Shown: piece after piece, positions 1 through 9,819 of the stretch
Position numbering within the stretch: the first letter of the stretch is position 1
How the letters are laid out: each line of letters opens with the position of its first letter
NCBI GenBank assembly: GCA_017626295.1
Contig: JAGAJB010000015.1
Coordinates: 62,001-126,000, forward strand
Direction: 5' to 3'
DNA length: 64,000 bases
Source of the DNA: Clostridia bacterium
GTDB lineage: Bacteria; Bacillota; Clostridia; Oscillospirales; Acutalibacteraceae
The notes under the pieces: generated by a model
The model's database searches: none
What the model was told of the DNA's origin: nothing
What the model saw: the letters and a program-made list of their open reading frames with translations, nothing else
Program-made: the position numbers and the translations under genes

Positions 1-1
1 T

Positions 2-112
2 CTGCTTATCAACGGTATGAATGAGTTTCGTAATATGCTTTTGGCGGAGGGTTTCCCCACTGAGGATGTTGACGAGCTGTTGTTAAAGATCATTGATAAG
101 AGCGGAAACTGA
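2..112 (+). CDS. 3' fragment of an unidentified gene
   Basis: The window opens inside an open frame that reads LLINGMNEFRNMLL... and ends with TGA at 110-112. Only the last 36 residues are visible; they are acidic and leucine-rich and I do not recognise the family. The next gene starts 14 nt downstream on the same strand, so this is probably the preceding gene of a transposon-derived operon that includes the TnpV gene. Confidence 0.45.
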   Translation: MLINGMNEFRNMLLAEGFPTEDVDELLLKIIDKSGN

Positions 113-125
113 AAGTGGTGGTATT

Positions 126-404
126 ATGGCTAATATCATTGAAGAGTTTTATTACGGCAACATTGAGCCACAAGAGGTCAATTTAGAATTAATATCTAAG
201 CTCAAAAAGAAACTGAGTAACCTTGCGGAGAAGGAAGAGCAACTCACGGCAAGGCTAACCGGCGAGGATAAGGACCTGTTCCAAAATTATGTCAGCTCTT
301 ACATTGAATTTTCAACAACAAGTAATGCTGACAGTTTCATATCAGGCTTCAGGCTTGGAGCAAGATTCACCTACGACACATTTATCAACAACAAGAAAGG
401 ATGA
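126..404 (+). CDS. small DUF6809-like protein
   Basis: A 92-residue protein beginning MANIIEEFYYGNIEP. This resembles the start of the DUF6809 family, which from general knowledge is common beside TnpV genes and conjugative-element remnants in Clostridia; its function is unknown. The frame could open at 93, but the ATG at 126 follows a purine-rich site (gaaagtggtgg) and matches the family start. It is predicted soluble and helical, with a Lys/Glu-rich segment at about residues 25-45. Its stop overlaps the ATGA at 401-404, so it is translationally linked to the next gene. Confidence 0.65.
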   Translation: MANIIEEFYYGNIEPQEVNLELISKLKKKLSNLAEKEEQLTARLTGEDKDLFQNYVSSYIEFSTTSNADSFISGFRLGARFTYDTFINNKKG

Positions 405-409
405 ATATT

Positions 410-766
410 ATGGCAAACATTACCTACAGACAAGTCAATGATTATAGGATACCCAACCTCATATTCCCACACGAAGAATCAATTATCCGCCTCGGTAAAT
501 GGGGTCTGTTACATAAAGACTATCTTCTAAAACATAAGAAAGTGCTATTTACAACACTACTCACCCAAGGCAAGCTATATCAGCACTGTTCCGAGGTAGA
601 AAATCACGCTCAGCAGATGTTTGATACTCTTGTTGAGCAGATGAAAGAGGCTGAAGGCGTAACCGAGCAACTGAAAGAGGAAAATCAGATGGAGTGGGTA
701 TGCCATATGCAGAATATTGAGGCACGGGCAAGAGAGATTATAAATGTGCAACTAATATATACATAA
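410..766 (+). CDS. tnpV: TnpV-like transposon-encoded protein
   Basis: The sequence around residues 5-50 (YRQVNDYRIPNLIFP, IIRLGKWG, LLTQGKLYQHC) and the end (QMEWVCHMQNIEARAREII) follow the pattern of TnpV, a small protein of unknown function encoded by Tn4451-type and other clostridial transposons. The chosen start is the ATG at 410, nine bases after AAAGG; the ATG at 401 overlaps the previous stop and has a poorer site. Length, about 118 residues, is normal. No transposase or recombinase is nearby, so this is a leftover of a larger mobile element. Confidence 0.75.
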   Translation: MANITYRQVNDYRIPNLIFPHEESIIRLGKWGLLHKDYLLKHKKVLFTTLLTQGKLYQHCSEVENHAQQMFDTLVEQMKEAEGVTEQLKEENQMEWVCHMQNIEARAREIINVQLIYT

Positions 767-864
767 TCAAACTTACGCTATTGATTATTTTCTGAAATAA
801 GAGTATAATTTAATACAACGCTGTCAAAGCGATGTTGTTTTTGGCAGGTAATACGATTTTCACT

Positions 865-892
865 CTCCCTGCCTGCTTGGCGGGGAGTTTTT
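865..892 (+). terminator. intrinsic terminator after tnpV, likely intron target
   Basis: A 9-bp stem (CTCCCTGCC at 865-873 with GGCGGGGAG at 879-887, one G-T pair) with loop TGCTT is followed by five T. It ends the tnpV transcript. The group II intron begins immediately downstream, the target preference known for group IIC introns. Confidence 0.8.
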
Positions 893-1459
893 ATGGTATG
901 ACGGGCATATCAATGCTCTGTGGTGAAAGTCCACCGAGGCGTAGTTGCCGACGAACTCAAAAGCGACTCCCAAGGTTTGTATCGTGAGGTACAGGCGAGA
1001 AGAAGGGATAGCGAAATCGTAGCCCTACGAACAGAAACTTAATACTAAGGCATACTTGGCGGATAAGTTGGCCATAAGCAACGAAGTCCAAAAGGCAACC
1101 GTAACCCAAGTATGTAAATTAAGAGGGTAGACGAGGAAAGAGCATTGGTTTATCCCGTGAGGTCTCACAGACGGAGAAGTCTGTAGTAACAACGAACTGT
1201 GAGAAGTCAGCAGAGGTCATAGTACCGAGAAAATTTGGGAAGGGCTGAACGGTTCAATATCACATATAAAAAATGTTCTGCTCAGAACCGATATGCAAAG
1301 TAGCCAAAACGTATATGAGGCAAAATGCAGGAAGTCATAGGTTGTTAGAGAATAAGAAGCAGAAGCGTTGAAGCAATATGAGATAGAGAACTGAACCGCC
1401 GTATGCCGAACGGCACGTACGGTGGTGTGGGAGGGGGGAGAAAATCCCCTCTACCCGAT
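893..1459 (+). ncRNA. ORF-less group II (IIC-type) intron
   Basis: Typical group II domain I-III sequence is recognisable (GTGGTGAAAGTCCACC near 921, CAGCAGAGGTCATAGTACC near 1209). Domain V lies at about 1394-1427: CCGTA (1399-1403) pairs with TACGG (1418-1422), TGCC pairs with GGCA around a GAAC loop, and the two-base CG bulge is at 1416-1417. The catalytic triad position reads CGC (1397-1399), as in class IIC, rather than AGC. Domain VI follows at about 1430-1455 and the intron probably ends near ACCCGAT. Domain IV holds only about 170 bp with no reverse transcriptase, so mobility would need an enzyme in trans. The 5' boundary (893-896) is approximate. Confidence 0.75.
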
Positions 1460-1487
1460 TAAGGTACATAATAAAGGAGATTTATAG

Positions 1488-4400
1488 ATGAATTGGTCAA
1501 CATTTCAAACGTATAACGAAGCACCCGAAAAAGCATTTGAAACACTTTGCAACCAACTGTTTGAAAATTGGTGCAAGGAAGAATTTCTTTCACAAATAAA
1601 GTATTTTAATATTGTTAATGGCTCTGGCGGTGATGGTGGTGTGGAGTCTTACGCAACACTTGTAGATGGCTCTGTTGTTGGGTTACAAGCAAAGTGGTTC
1701 CCGACAAGTATGTCTGATTCTCAAATTAATCAAATAAAAAATTCGATAAAAACTGCTGCTAAAATACGTCCTCAAATTAAGCGTTATATCGTATGTGTAC
1801 CCAGAGATTTAGCCTCATTAACCGGAAAAGGTGAAAACACAGAAGAATCACGCTGGACTAATATGATTTCTGATATTAAAACAGAATATCCAAATTTAAC
1901 TGTTGAATTATGGAACGAAACAAGGATATTATCAGAATTACAAAAAGATACCTCTGCGGGTATTTATAAGTATTGGTTCGAAAACGCTGAAATATCTGAA
2001 GAAACAATTGAACTTGCCTTCAAAAAAAGCAAAGCGAGTTGGCTGCAAACGAAATATGTGCCTGATTTGAACACATATGGAAAAATATACTCCAAAATCA
2101 TTTTAGGATTAGGCAATTTTTCGCACAAACAAAACTTATATAACAGAGTTTTAAGAGGCATTGACTTGTGTGAAAAATATGTTGATGTATCTAAACAATT
2201 AATTTCTTTGATTGAAATTGAACTGCCGAAATTAAAAGAAGAATTAGCAATATCAATTGATAGTGTTGTTGAATTGTTAGATGAATGCAAAAAAATCAAA
2301 ACAGCCATTTTATTCGAAAACACATCGACATCAAAAGCAAATTCAAGATTAACATATATTGATTTCAATAATATATGTGAAGAAATTCGCGAAAACAATT
2401 GCTCAATGCGACACTTTTTTCACTCATCAGAAGTAACCAATGTATTACAAAAATTGATTTCTGTTGACTTTTATCGTTTGTTTAATGAATATAATGACTT
2501 GTTGGATAAATCCCCTTTGCTTTTTGTAGGCGAACCAGGAACAGGAAAAACTCATGGAGTAGCGTCTGTATCAGAAAAAATACTAAAAGAAAAAATGCAT
2601 ACTGTTATACTTGTACAGGCTCGTAATATACCGAAATCATATACTTGGAGAGACATAATCATTTCTAGTTTAGGACTATCATCGTCTTGGAGTGAAGACG
2701 AAATATGGCAGGCATTAACATCTATGGTCAACAGGCATAAATATAATGCTGAATGCATAGAGAGTGAAACAAAAATTTTACCCAAAGTGCTTGTTATTAT
2801 TGATGCCATTGATGAATGTCAGCCCTATGATAAGTGGATAAATAGGATTCAAGAATCTGCTGTTATTACAGAAAAATATCCACAAATCAGATTTTGTTTT
2901 ACATCAAGAATACACGCAATTCCAAATAAAATAGAGAACGCTAATAAAATTCGTATTAGTTCCGACGGAGATGCTCCTGTACATGAGCTTTTCGATAGTT
3001 ATATGGTTTCATATAATATTACAGCTACAAACAAAGGGTGGTTAAAATTTGCTTTAACATCACCTTTGGCATTAAAACTATTTTGTGAACTTAACAGAAA
3101 CAAAACTATAGATTATGCGCAAAACACAGATGTTTCCATAACAAAACTCTTCAGAGAAAAAATTGATTGTATTGAAAATGAGTATTCACTAAAAGAAAGT
3201 GTTCCGAAAGAAAATCAACATATTTTTAATGTTATTATTGCATTATCTCAAGAGTTTTTAACAAATACTAAATTAGAAAGAAAAGCTCTTTTAGATAATG
3301 TTTCCAAAAATACTTCAATTCCTACAAATCAACTCGAAAAAGTGATTTTGTATTTGGAAAATTATGGTGTATTGTCATCTTACTGTAAACAGGGAGAAGG
3401 TTTGTCCCCTGATGAATATTATTACATCCCCGGTATACAAGGATATTTTGATTATGCAATGACCTTGCTTGTGCTTCAGGAATATAAACACCCAAAAGAT
3501 ATTGATTTTAGCAAAAATTCAGCTATTGATAGCAATGCATTATATACAATGTCGGTTATTTCTATGCAAAAATATGACTATTTAATTACCAGAAACAAAA
3601 CATTGTCAGCAATTGTAGATGCATGGAATATCCAAGATTTGCAGTTTTATGCCTTGCGACACACATCGCATGAAAACGGAAAATTATTTAAAGACAGAAC
3701 ATTGGAAATAATGTCAGTAAATACAGACTCATTATTAACAATTACTAATAATTTAATTTTGCCACTATCAAGAGATATTGGTCATCCTCTCGGTGTTCAA
3801 GTACTTGATGAGTTTCTGTTTTCTTTTGAAAAACCGGCTCAAAGAGATTTAATTTGGTCTGTTCCTGGATTTTTAAATGCACCGGAAAAATATAAATGGT
3901 CGACAACCCAAACTCTTAATTTAGAAGAATTTTGTTTAACAAAAGACGACCTTTTTGACGGATGTCCTTCAATATATGTTTGGGCTCTTTCAAATTTAAA
4001 CAATTCTTTTAGAAAACATAGCAGAGACGAGCTCATGCGTTGGGCGAAAACGACTCCTGATGAATTCTGGAAATTGTTTCTTAAATATGCTAATGTAAAT
4101 GACCCTCAAATTAAAAGTGATTTGCTTTCAATACTTACATGTTTGGTATATGATGGTGCAAATGATACTTTTATAAAAAGTGCATCTGATTGGGTTTGTG
4201 CTAATATTCTATCCGCTGATAAAATTGAACAGTGTATGGATGTTTCGCTGCGTTATTATTCGATTGCTATAGTGAAAAAATCTATAATATGCGGAATAAA
4301 CAACGAATCAGATGTTACAAAATATTTGCCACCATATCATTCGAAAAAATATGAAATTTCACTTAACAAAGATGCACTATCCGGAACTTATATGGGCGGT

Positions 4401-5750
4401 TATGGTGAAATAGACTATGATTTATCAAGATATGTGTTAATCGACCATTTTACTTCTGATTTTTCAAATTATGGTGCGGACAATCAATTTAAGAAATTGA
4501 TTGAAAAGATAGGCATAGTCCAGCCTGAATTTAAGAATATTGAATTTTATCAATTGGTACTTTCGGCAGCATATGCATATATTCTAAATATGGGATGGAC
4601 TGAAAAGAATTTCTGTAGTCTTGAGTGTGATTCAGAAGGAAATAAAGAATATATTGGCTTAGATGTTTCTATCAGACGTATGCATCGTTCTGCAACACAC
4701 GGAGCTCAAAGCAATATTATGACTGTTTGTGAAAAATACGTTTGGCAATTCAGAAACTGGTTTAGCGGATTTTTATCTGACAGAATTAAGTATATTAATA
4801 ACGGAAATCCCGAAGACATTACCGATTATGGTTTGTTGGATGATTTCTTGATTCCTATTCAAGAAATAGAACAAATTGACCCGGATAATTTGCCTGAAGA
4901 TAATCCTTGGCACATACCCGAAAAAGAAAACGCTGTTTTAGAAGCAGAAAACAATAGCAGCTCTGATGTAATCAACAGTGTCATTAATGCTCCTGATTTT
5001 GATTGGCAGAAATGGATTTTAATTGACAATACTGATAGATTATACAAGATAGATAATGACTCACTATTAGCGTTAAGTGGTTATTCATGCTTTTTTGGCA
5101 GTGCTATGGTTGAAACTTGTATTTTTATTAGTTCAATTATAGTTGATGACGAACATATGGATTCTTTCGTGTCTCAAATATCTGATAACGCTGACTTATC
5201 TCAAATGTTAGCCAATCCTCCAGATTGGAGAGGTGGATTAATAACCTCGTGTTATATTACGCCAAAAGAAGTTTGTTGGTTCCCTTGGAAGAAACGATAT
5301 GACAGTAGTAATGTGGAAGACTTTCCTGAACTTAATATTAATTCTGTCGTAGATGAATGTTGTTATAATTTCCCTGAATATGGCGATGTTCATTATGAAA
5401 TACCATCAGAACCATTAAGAAAGTTTTTGAACATCACGGATTCTAATGGCTATGTATTTTATGATAGCAACAAACAAATAAAAGCCCAATATACTGTTAC
5501 CGGAGAAAAATGGCGAACATATCAGGATTATTTGCTTGTTGAAAAGGATGAATTATTAAGCGTTCTTAAGAAAAACAATAAAAATATAGTTTGGATTATG
5601 CGTGAATATAGAAGAGAAGCCGGAAAGGGAACTGAGAAATACGGTGAGTTTTGGGCAGTAAAAGATTTCTCTTATATAGGACATTTTAAAAACAACGAAT
5701 TTTTTTGTAAGTGCATACGCGAAGAAATATCAAAATCAGAAAAAGAATAA
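1488..5750 (+). CDS. PD-(D/E)XK nuclease - STAND NTPase, Avs-like antiphage sensor
   Basis: A 1420-residue protein. The N-terminal 170 residues carry a restriction-nuclease-like core: GGDGGVE at 47-53 and QAK at 67-69, a D/E...QxK arrangement typical of Mrr/PD-(D/E)XK enzymes. The centre is a STAND-type P-loop NTPase: Walker A GEPGTGKT at 348-355, Walker B LVIIDAIDE at 435-443, then a CFTSR sensor strand. The remaining ~850 residues show no motif I know and would be the ligand sensor. Nuclease, STAND and long sensor is the plan of Avs proteins, which bind a phage protein, oligomerise and cleave DNA; that this protein does so is inference. The start follows AAAGGAGA by 7 nt. It is a single gene, with the group II intron immediately upstream and its own terminator downstream. 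Confidence 0.75.
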   Translation: MNWSTFQTYNEAPEKAFETLCNQLFENWCKEEFLSQIKYFNIVNGSGGDGGVESYATLVDGSVVGLQAKWFPTSMSDSQINQIKNSIKTAAKIRPQIKRYIVCVPRDLASLTGKGENTEESRWTNMISDIKTEYPNLTVELWNETRILSELQKDTSAGIYKYWFENAEISEETIELAFKKSKASWLQTKYVPDLNTYGKIYSKIILGLGNFSHKQNLYNRVLRGIDLCEKYVDVSKQLISLIEIELPKLKEELAISIDSVVELLDECKKIKTAILFENTSTSKANSRLTYIDFNNICEEIRENNCSMRHFFHSSEVTNVLQKLISVDFYRLFNEYNDLLDKSPLLFVGEPGTGKTHGVASVSEKILKEKMHTVILVQARNIPKSYTWRDIIISSLGLSSSWSEDEIWQALTSMVNRHKYNAECIESETKILPKVLVIIDAIDECQPYDKWINRIQESAVITEKYPQIRFCFTSRIHAIPNKIENANKIRISSDGDAPVHELFDSYMVSYNITATNKGWLKFALTSPLALKLFCELNRNKTIDYAQNTDVSITKLFREKIDCIENEYSLKESVPKENQHIFNVIIALSQEFLTNTKLERKALLDNVSKNTSIPTNQLEKVILYLENYGVLSSYCKQGEGLSPDEYYYIPGIQGYFDYAMTLLVLQEYKHPKDIDFSKNSAIDSNALYTMSVISMQKYDYLITRNKTLSAIVDAWNIQDLQFYALRHTSHENGKLFKDRTLEIMSVNTDSLLTITNNLILPLSRDIGHPLGVQVLDEFLFSFEKPAQRDLIWSVPGFLNAPEKYKWSTTQTLNLEEFCLTKDDLFDGCPSIYVWALSNLNNSFRKHSRDELMRWAKTTPDEFWKLFLKYANVNDPQIKSDLLSILTCLVYDGANDTFIKSASDWVCANILSADKIEQCMDVSLRYYSIAIVKKSIICGINNESDVTKYLPPYHSKKYEISLNKDALSGTYMGGYGEIDYDLSRYVLIDHFTSDFSNYGADNQFKKLIEKIGIVQPEFKNIEFYQLVLSAAYAYILNMGWTEKNFCSLECDSEGNKEYIGLDVSIRRMHRSATHGAQSNIMTVCEKYVWQFRNWFSGFLSDRIKYINNGNPEDITDYGLLDDFLIPIQEIEQIDPDNLPEDNPWHIPEKENAVLEAENNSSSDVINSVINAPDFDWQKWILIDNTDRLYKIDNDSLLALSGYSCFFGSAMVETCIFISSIIVDDEHMDSFVSQISDNADLSQMLANPPDWRGGLITSCYITPKEVCWFPWKKRYDSSNVEDFPELNINSVVDECCYNFPEYGDVHYEIPSEPLRKFLNITDSNGYVFYDSNKQIKAQYTVTGEKWRTYQDYLLVEKDELLSVLKKNNKNIVWIMREYRREAGKGTEKYGEFWAVKDFSYIGHFKNNEFFCKCIREEISKSEKE

Positions 5751-5766
5751 ATTCTATTCAGTGAAA

Positions 5767-5804
5767 AGACCGTTTGCTCGTTCGAACAAACGGTCTGCTT
5801 TTTT
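5767..5804 (+). terminator. terminator of the STAND gene
   Basis: A perfect 10-bp stem, AGACCGTTTG at 5767-5776 with CAAACGGTCT at 5787-5796, is followed by GC and a run of six T. It lies 17 nt after the stop codon. Confidence 0.85.
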
Positions 5805-5853
5805 ATCTCTGCTTTACTTTAAAGACGAATAGCCTTGAAAGATGAAAGCACAA

Positions 5854-6078
5854 TTACTTTCCTAATGCTTCACCAAGCAGCTCGTACAGAGCTTCAGCTT
5901 CTTCGGGGGTGAGGGTTACGCCTTTACCCATCTTTTCATGGTTGGGGCCCCACTCACGAATATCGAACTTTGCCGCAGCTCCATTCCAAGAGATAAGGTT
6001 CAGTTCCTTTGTCCATCCTTTCGGGCTGGTGGACAGTTCGCCATAAGATTCTTTGATTTCGTATTTAATATCAGCCAT
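5854..6078 (-). CDS. YdbC/PC4-family ssDNA-binding protein
   Basis: A 74-residue protein (MADIKYEIKESYGELS..., GWTKELNLISWNG, KFDIREW, MGKGVTLTPEEAEAL) that matches the YdbC family of PC4-like proteins. Lactococcal YdbC is known to bind single-stranded DNA and RNA as a dimer. It is the third gene of the leftward operon, 12 nt after the methyltransferase, with ribosome site AAGGAG. In this context it may handle single-stranded DNA exposed by the helicase; that role is inferred. Family-length and intact. Confidence 0.85.
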   Translation of the reverse strand: MADIKYEIKESYGELSTSPKGWTKELNLISWNGAAAKFDIREWGPNHEKMGKGVTLTPEEAEALYELLGEALGK

Positions 6079-6090
6079 CGTTCGGTCTCC

Positions 6091-9000
6091 TTACTCGACA
6101 CTTTCCTCAACAAGAGCAATTTCGGCATCAGACAATCCGTATGCTTTGTAGAGAATCTGGTCAATTTCCTTTTCCATAACACTTGTATCGCTGTTCTTCT
6201 TAGCTTTTTTTGCCTCAGTGATTTCTCTTGCAAGTTGAGAAATATGTTCATTGTTTTCTGCTGTAGTTTCAATGATAGGTATTTCGGACAGCGGAACTTG
6301 GAAAAGCTCTAATACTTCGCCTTTTCGTTTTCCTCTGTTGTACAGCCACAAGAAATTCAGCTTAGAGTTCAAGATGCCTAACAAGAAGAACAGGTCAACA
6401 TCTTTGGCTTTTGGAGTTATCACATAAGCATCTGAACGGCAGAACCATTCAACATCATTAAAAGCAAATGATGCGGTGCGAGTACGATATGGAACAACAA
6501 TTTTCTCGCCAACAAATATACTTTCCTTTCTCGCACGATGAAGTGCTGTCCAATGATAATGCTCATTGTAGGCAACCAATCTATGTTCAAGAAGGTCTCT
6601 AAAATTTTCCAGATGTTCAAGAATGTCGGGATATTTCTTTTCATCAAGACCATCTGGATAATAAAGAAGTTTCTTTGTAGGTGTGGTGCTACAAGAATAT
6701 CTGCTAATATCGGAGTTCTTGTAAAAGTCTCTTAAAAGCACTTTTCCAGAAGTAAAGCTGTCAACAAGTTCAACATCTCTTGAGTTCGTTAAATCGAAAA
6801 CGTAAATGCCGTCATTCTTAATCTTTCCTGAAGATGCAGGGATGTACTCCATGTTGCGAGTAGCAACGGTGTCGCACCCACTTACTACGCCTTGATTAAC
6901 TTCGGCAAGTTTACCTAATCGCTGCTTCTGAGCCGCCATCTTATCCAAGATACTGCCAACTGAATCCGTATCTTGTGATGTTACACCTTGCTGACGGATA
7001 TAATACTCTGAACCGTCATAGAGGTTATCTTGTGCGACGAAAACATGGGTGGCTTTTTCGTCTTTTCCCATAAGTATCGAATTAAGCTTTGCTGCGTTTG
7101 CAGTAACAGATTCCGAGCACATCGTACAACGACAGAGGAAGTCTTTTTCCTTGTCTTTTGTGAGTATCGTAATCATATTGTGCTGACCGAGTGCGGATTC
7201 AAAGACACGAACCTCGTTAAAATTGATAAGCTGACGCATATATGTACGAGATGCGAAATCTTTGCGGAGAGTTTTTGCTCCAGTAGCAGTCGGGAAATAA
7301 TTTGTTGTAATAAATGCCAAATCGCCCTTGGAATGAAGAATATCCAATCCTTTATGGAAGAAGAAGTAGAAGAAGTCCATCTTTCCTTGATAACTTCTCT
7401 TACCAAACTTGGTTTCCGCTACTGCACGGAAAATCTCCTTGTGCCCACTTTCTCCAATGTAAGGTGGATTGCCGATAACAATATCAAAGCCGCCGTTATC
7501 TCTGAACACTCTTGCAAAATCAAGCTGCCACAGTACAAATGGCTTTGAAGCACGACGAACTGCAAAGTTGTATTCCAACTTCGTTTCTTCGGAACAGCCC
7601 GATAACTGTTCACTTATAATCAAATCCTTGAGAGATTGAATTTTAGCTTTCAGTTCAAACTTTTTATGTGGTTCATCACAACCGAAAAGCTCGTCCTGAG
7701 CCTTCAGCAACTGTTTTACAACAGTTTCAAAGCCTGCATGACCGAAATCCATCTGTACCCCAGCGGTCATCGTACCGAGAATATCACTTTCTTTAACCAA
7801 TTTAATACCCTTGAATTCATCAATAAGGCTGTTGCCGCAAATGATATTACATTCAAGATTAGGCAACGGAAGCGGATTTTTATGACCTTCTAATTCATTT
7901 GTAGCATCGGGAGTAATTTCATCATCGATTACAAGTGACAGCCACAAGCGAAGCTGAGCAATATCAACTGCTGACGGCTCAATATCAACGGCAAAAATTG
8001 AATTTTTAATAGCGTTGAGCTTTAATGCATATGGTGAACGGTCATTTTTATATAAGAAAAACTTATCCTGTGCTCTCATGCCAATAGCCATATATGACGT
8101 AATATTCTGACGAGCTCTTACAATCTCGTTCATCATACCGAGAGGGAATGCACCTGAACCTACAGCAGGGTCAGCAACACGCACAGTGGCAAGAGCATCG
8201 TCTACGTCTTTAAGTCTGCTAACAGCAATTTCACCGTTTTCATTAACCTTGAAAATTTCAGGCGAAATAAACATACCGCCATTACCTTCACGCTTGGACT
8301 TTACGGTATCTTCATCCTTCATAAAGTCACCATAAAGAATAAAATCACGGAGTGCATCTTCAGAAATTTCAGTTTTTCTTACGAGATAATTGATAAGACT
8401 TTCCTGACACATATAGTGAACTATTTCACGAGGAGTGTAGAACGCGCCTTTAGATTTTCTGTCTTTAACATCAAGAAGATTCTCAAAAATCTTACCGAGC
8501 ATTTCGGGGTCAACAGCAACCTCACGCTCCATAGGCTCATCTTCACTTATCGTAAAGTTATATCTGTCAAAAATATCTAAGATACCATCCGCATTACGGT
8601 CAGCAGGGTTTTTCTTGTTAGAGAAGATTTCATCAGGAATATCAAAGTTGTTTGATTTCCAATCGTAACCGTCAAGGGGTTCAAACAAACCGCCGGACAG
8701 GAACGGAATGCGACAATGCAATGCAGGACAATAACCCATAGCCCCGCGGTTATGGTTTAAGGTGTTATAAAACAAGGGTTCAAGATAATTTTCAAAGAAA
8801 TTGCCTTTATGTGCTTTTGAAAACTCAAAAATGGTGCGGAGAAATTTTCTTGAGCCGTCACCCCAAGTCTTTTTTCTCGGCAAGTACTTTGCGATTACTT
8901 CTTCATCATCGTCAGAAATATCATCCAAAGCCTTTGAGTTGAGTTTATATGTACCGTCAGCCTGTTTGAAATATATTTTCGGCAGATGCTCTTTTATAAT

Positions 9001-9819
9001 TCTTCCCTGTGCACCTGAAACAAAGAAAACATTGTTATATTCTTTTTCTGTAAGTACCGGTGACCAAACATTAACTCCAAGCCAGCCTTTTTTCTGCAGG
9101 AAATACAGGAAAACAATCTGTCCCATAAGCTTCTTTGCATACTGTTCAGACGTGAAACCGCATTTCTGTGATTCCTCAACAAAATCAGCATTACTATCCA
9201 AAAATTCCTGAAGCTGATAAAACTTTTCGCAATAAAGCTCAAAAAATTCTTTTGTAACTTTTTCAACACTGAACGCTTCCTCTAACTCATCAAGAGTCGG
9301 ATTTGCGTTTTTATCAATAATAAACTGACGGAAACGCTCAATGGCTGTGTGACAAGGCTCGTCCTTACCCACCAAAAATGAATATCTTTTTGCAGGTGTA
9401 ATGTTTTCTGTAGTTTTCAGCTTGCCCTGCTCAATTTTCATTTCATAATCAAGACGCACAAATGATAAACGCCACTTTGTTTCTCCTACAGTATAAAAAG
9501 CAACGATAGCCGCATCACAATTACCGCTTTCAATGAGTTTTTTTGCATAACTACGCTGTGTGCTGCGAGAACTTTCGACATAGTTTTCTTTCTTTAACTC
9601 AACGGCAAAAACAGCAATTTTCTTTTTATCAGGAGATGTATAATTTCCTATATGAACACTACCTGTAATATGTGTTGAAAAGTTTGAAAACTCAGGACGG
9701 AAATTATTAGGGTCTACAAGATTCATAGAATCAAAAATTTCACGCATAAGGTCCACGTAATTTACAACAGAATATTCAGATGTTAATATGCTCTCAATTT
9801 TGTTTACAACTGTACTCAT
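6091..9819 (-). CDS. type IIG-like nuclease/N6-adenine DNA methyltransferase
   Basis: A 1242-residue protein of the Eco57I-like class. Residues ~55-80 contain SPDKKKIAVFAVELKK, a possible PD...ExK nuclease core. The methyltransferase domain shows GAFYTP (about 456-462), the SAM-binding motif DPAVGSGAF (about 550-558) and the catalytic GNPPYIG (about 782-788), giving predicted N6-adenine methylation. The C-terminal ~350 residues resemble a target-recognition region with paired repeats. The start overlaps the helicase stop (ATGA) and follows GGAGG, so the two are translationally coupled. It would give self/non-self marking in a helicase-methylase defence module. The order of motifs is that of type IIG and PglX-like enzymes, but no brxZ/pglZ-like gene is nearby. 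Confidence 0.82.
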   Translation of the reverse strand: MSTVVNKIESILTSEYSVVNYVDLMREIFDSMNLVDPNNFRPEFSNFSTHITGSVHIGNYTSPDKKKIAVFAVELKKENYVESSRSTQRSYAKKLIESGNCDAAIVAFYTVGETKWRLSFVRLDYEMKIEQGKLKTTENITPAKRYSFLVGKDEPCHTAIERFRQFIIDKNANPTLDELEEAFSVEKVTKEFFELYCEKFYQLQEFLDSNADFVEESQKCGFTSEQYAKKLMGQIVFLYFLQKKGWLGVNVWSPVLTEKEYNNVFFVSGAQGRIIKEHLPKIYFKQADGTYKLNSKALDDISDDDEEVIAKYLPRKKTWGDGSRKFLRTIFEFSKAHKGNFFENYLEPLFYNTLNHNRGAMGYCPALHCRIPFLSGGLFEPLDGYDWKSNNFDIPDEIFSNKKNPADRNADGILDIFDRYNFTISEDEPMEREVAVDPEMLGKIFENLLDVKDRKSKGAFYTPREIVHYMCQESLINYLVRKTEISEDALRDFILYGDFMKDEDTVKSKREGNGGMFISPEIFKVNENGEIAVSRLKDVDDALATVRVADPAVGSGAFPLGMMNEIVRARQNITSYMAIGMRAQDKFFLYKNDRSPYALKLNAIKNSIFAVDIEPSAVDIAQLRLWLSLVIDDEITPDATNELEGHKNPLPLPNLECNIICGNSLIDEFKGIKLVKESDILGTMTAGVQMDFGHAGFETVVKQLLKAQDELFGCDEPHKKFELKAKIQSLKDLIISEQLSGCSEETKLEYNFAVRRASKPFVLWQLDFARVFRDNGGFDIVIGNPPYIGESGHKEIFRAVAETKFGKRSYQGKMDFFYFFFHKGLDILHSKGDLAFITTNYFPTATGAKTLRKDFASRTYMRQLINFNEVRVFESALGQHNMITILTKDKEKDFLCRCTMCSESVTANAAKLNSILMGKDEKATHVFVAQDNLYDGSEYYIRQQGVTSQDTDSVGSILDKMAAQKQRLGKLAEVNQGVVSGCDTVATRNMEYIPASSGKIKNDGIYVFDLTNSRDVELVDSFTSGKVLLRDFYKNSDISRYSCSTTPTKKLLYYPDGLDEKKYPDILEHLENFRDLLEHRLVAYNEHYHWTALHRARKESIFVGEKIVVPYRTRTASFAFNDVEWFCRSDAYVITPKAKDVDLFFLLGILNSKLNFLWLYNRGKRKGEVLELFQVPLSEIPIIETTAENNEHISQLAREITEAKKAKKNSDTSVMEKEIDQILYKAYGLSDAEIALVEESVE

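Noticed and set aside
1964..2398. Minus-strand ORF within the STAND gene (and similar ones at 2552, 3839, 4859)
   Set aside because: They lie wholly inside a well-supported 1420-codon gene, lack ribosome sites and show no family motif.
7030..7548. 172-codon plus-strand ORF inside the methyltransferase gene
   Set aside because: Antisense shadow of NPPY-containing coding sequence; no ribosome site.
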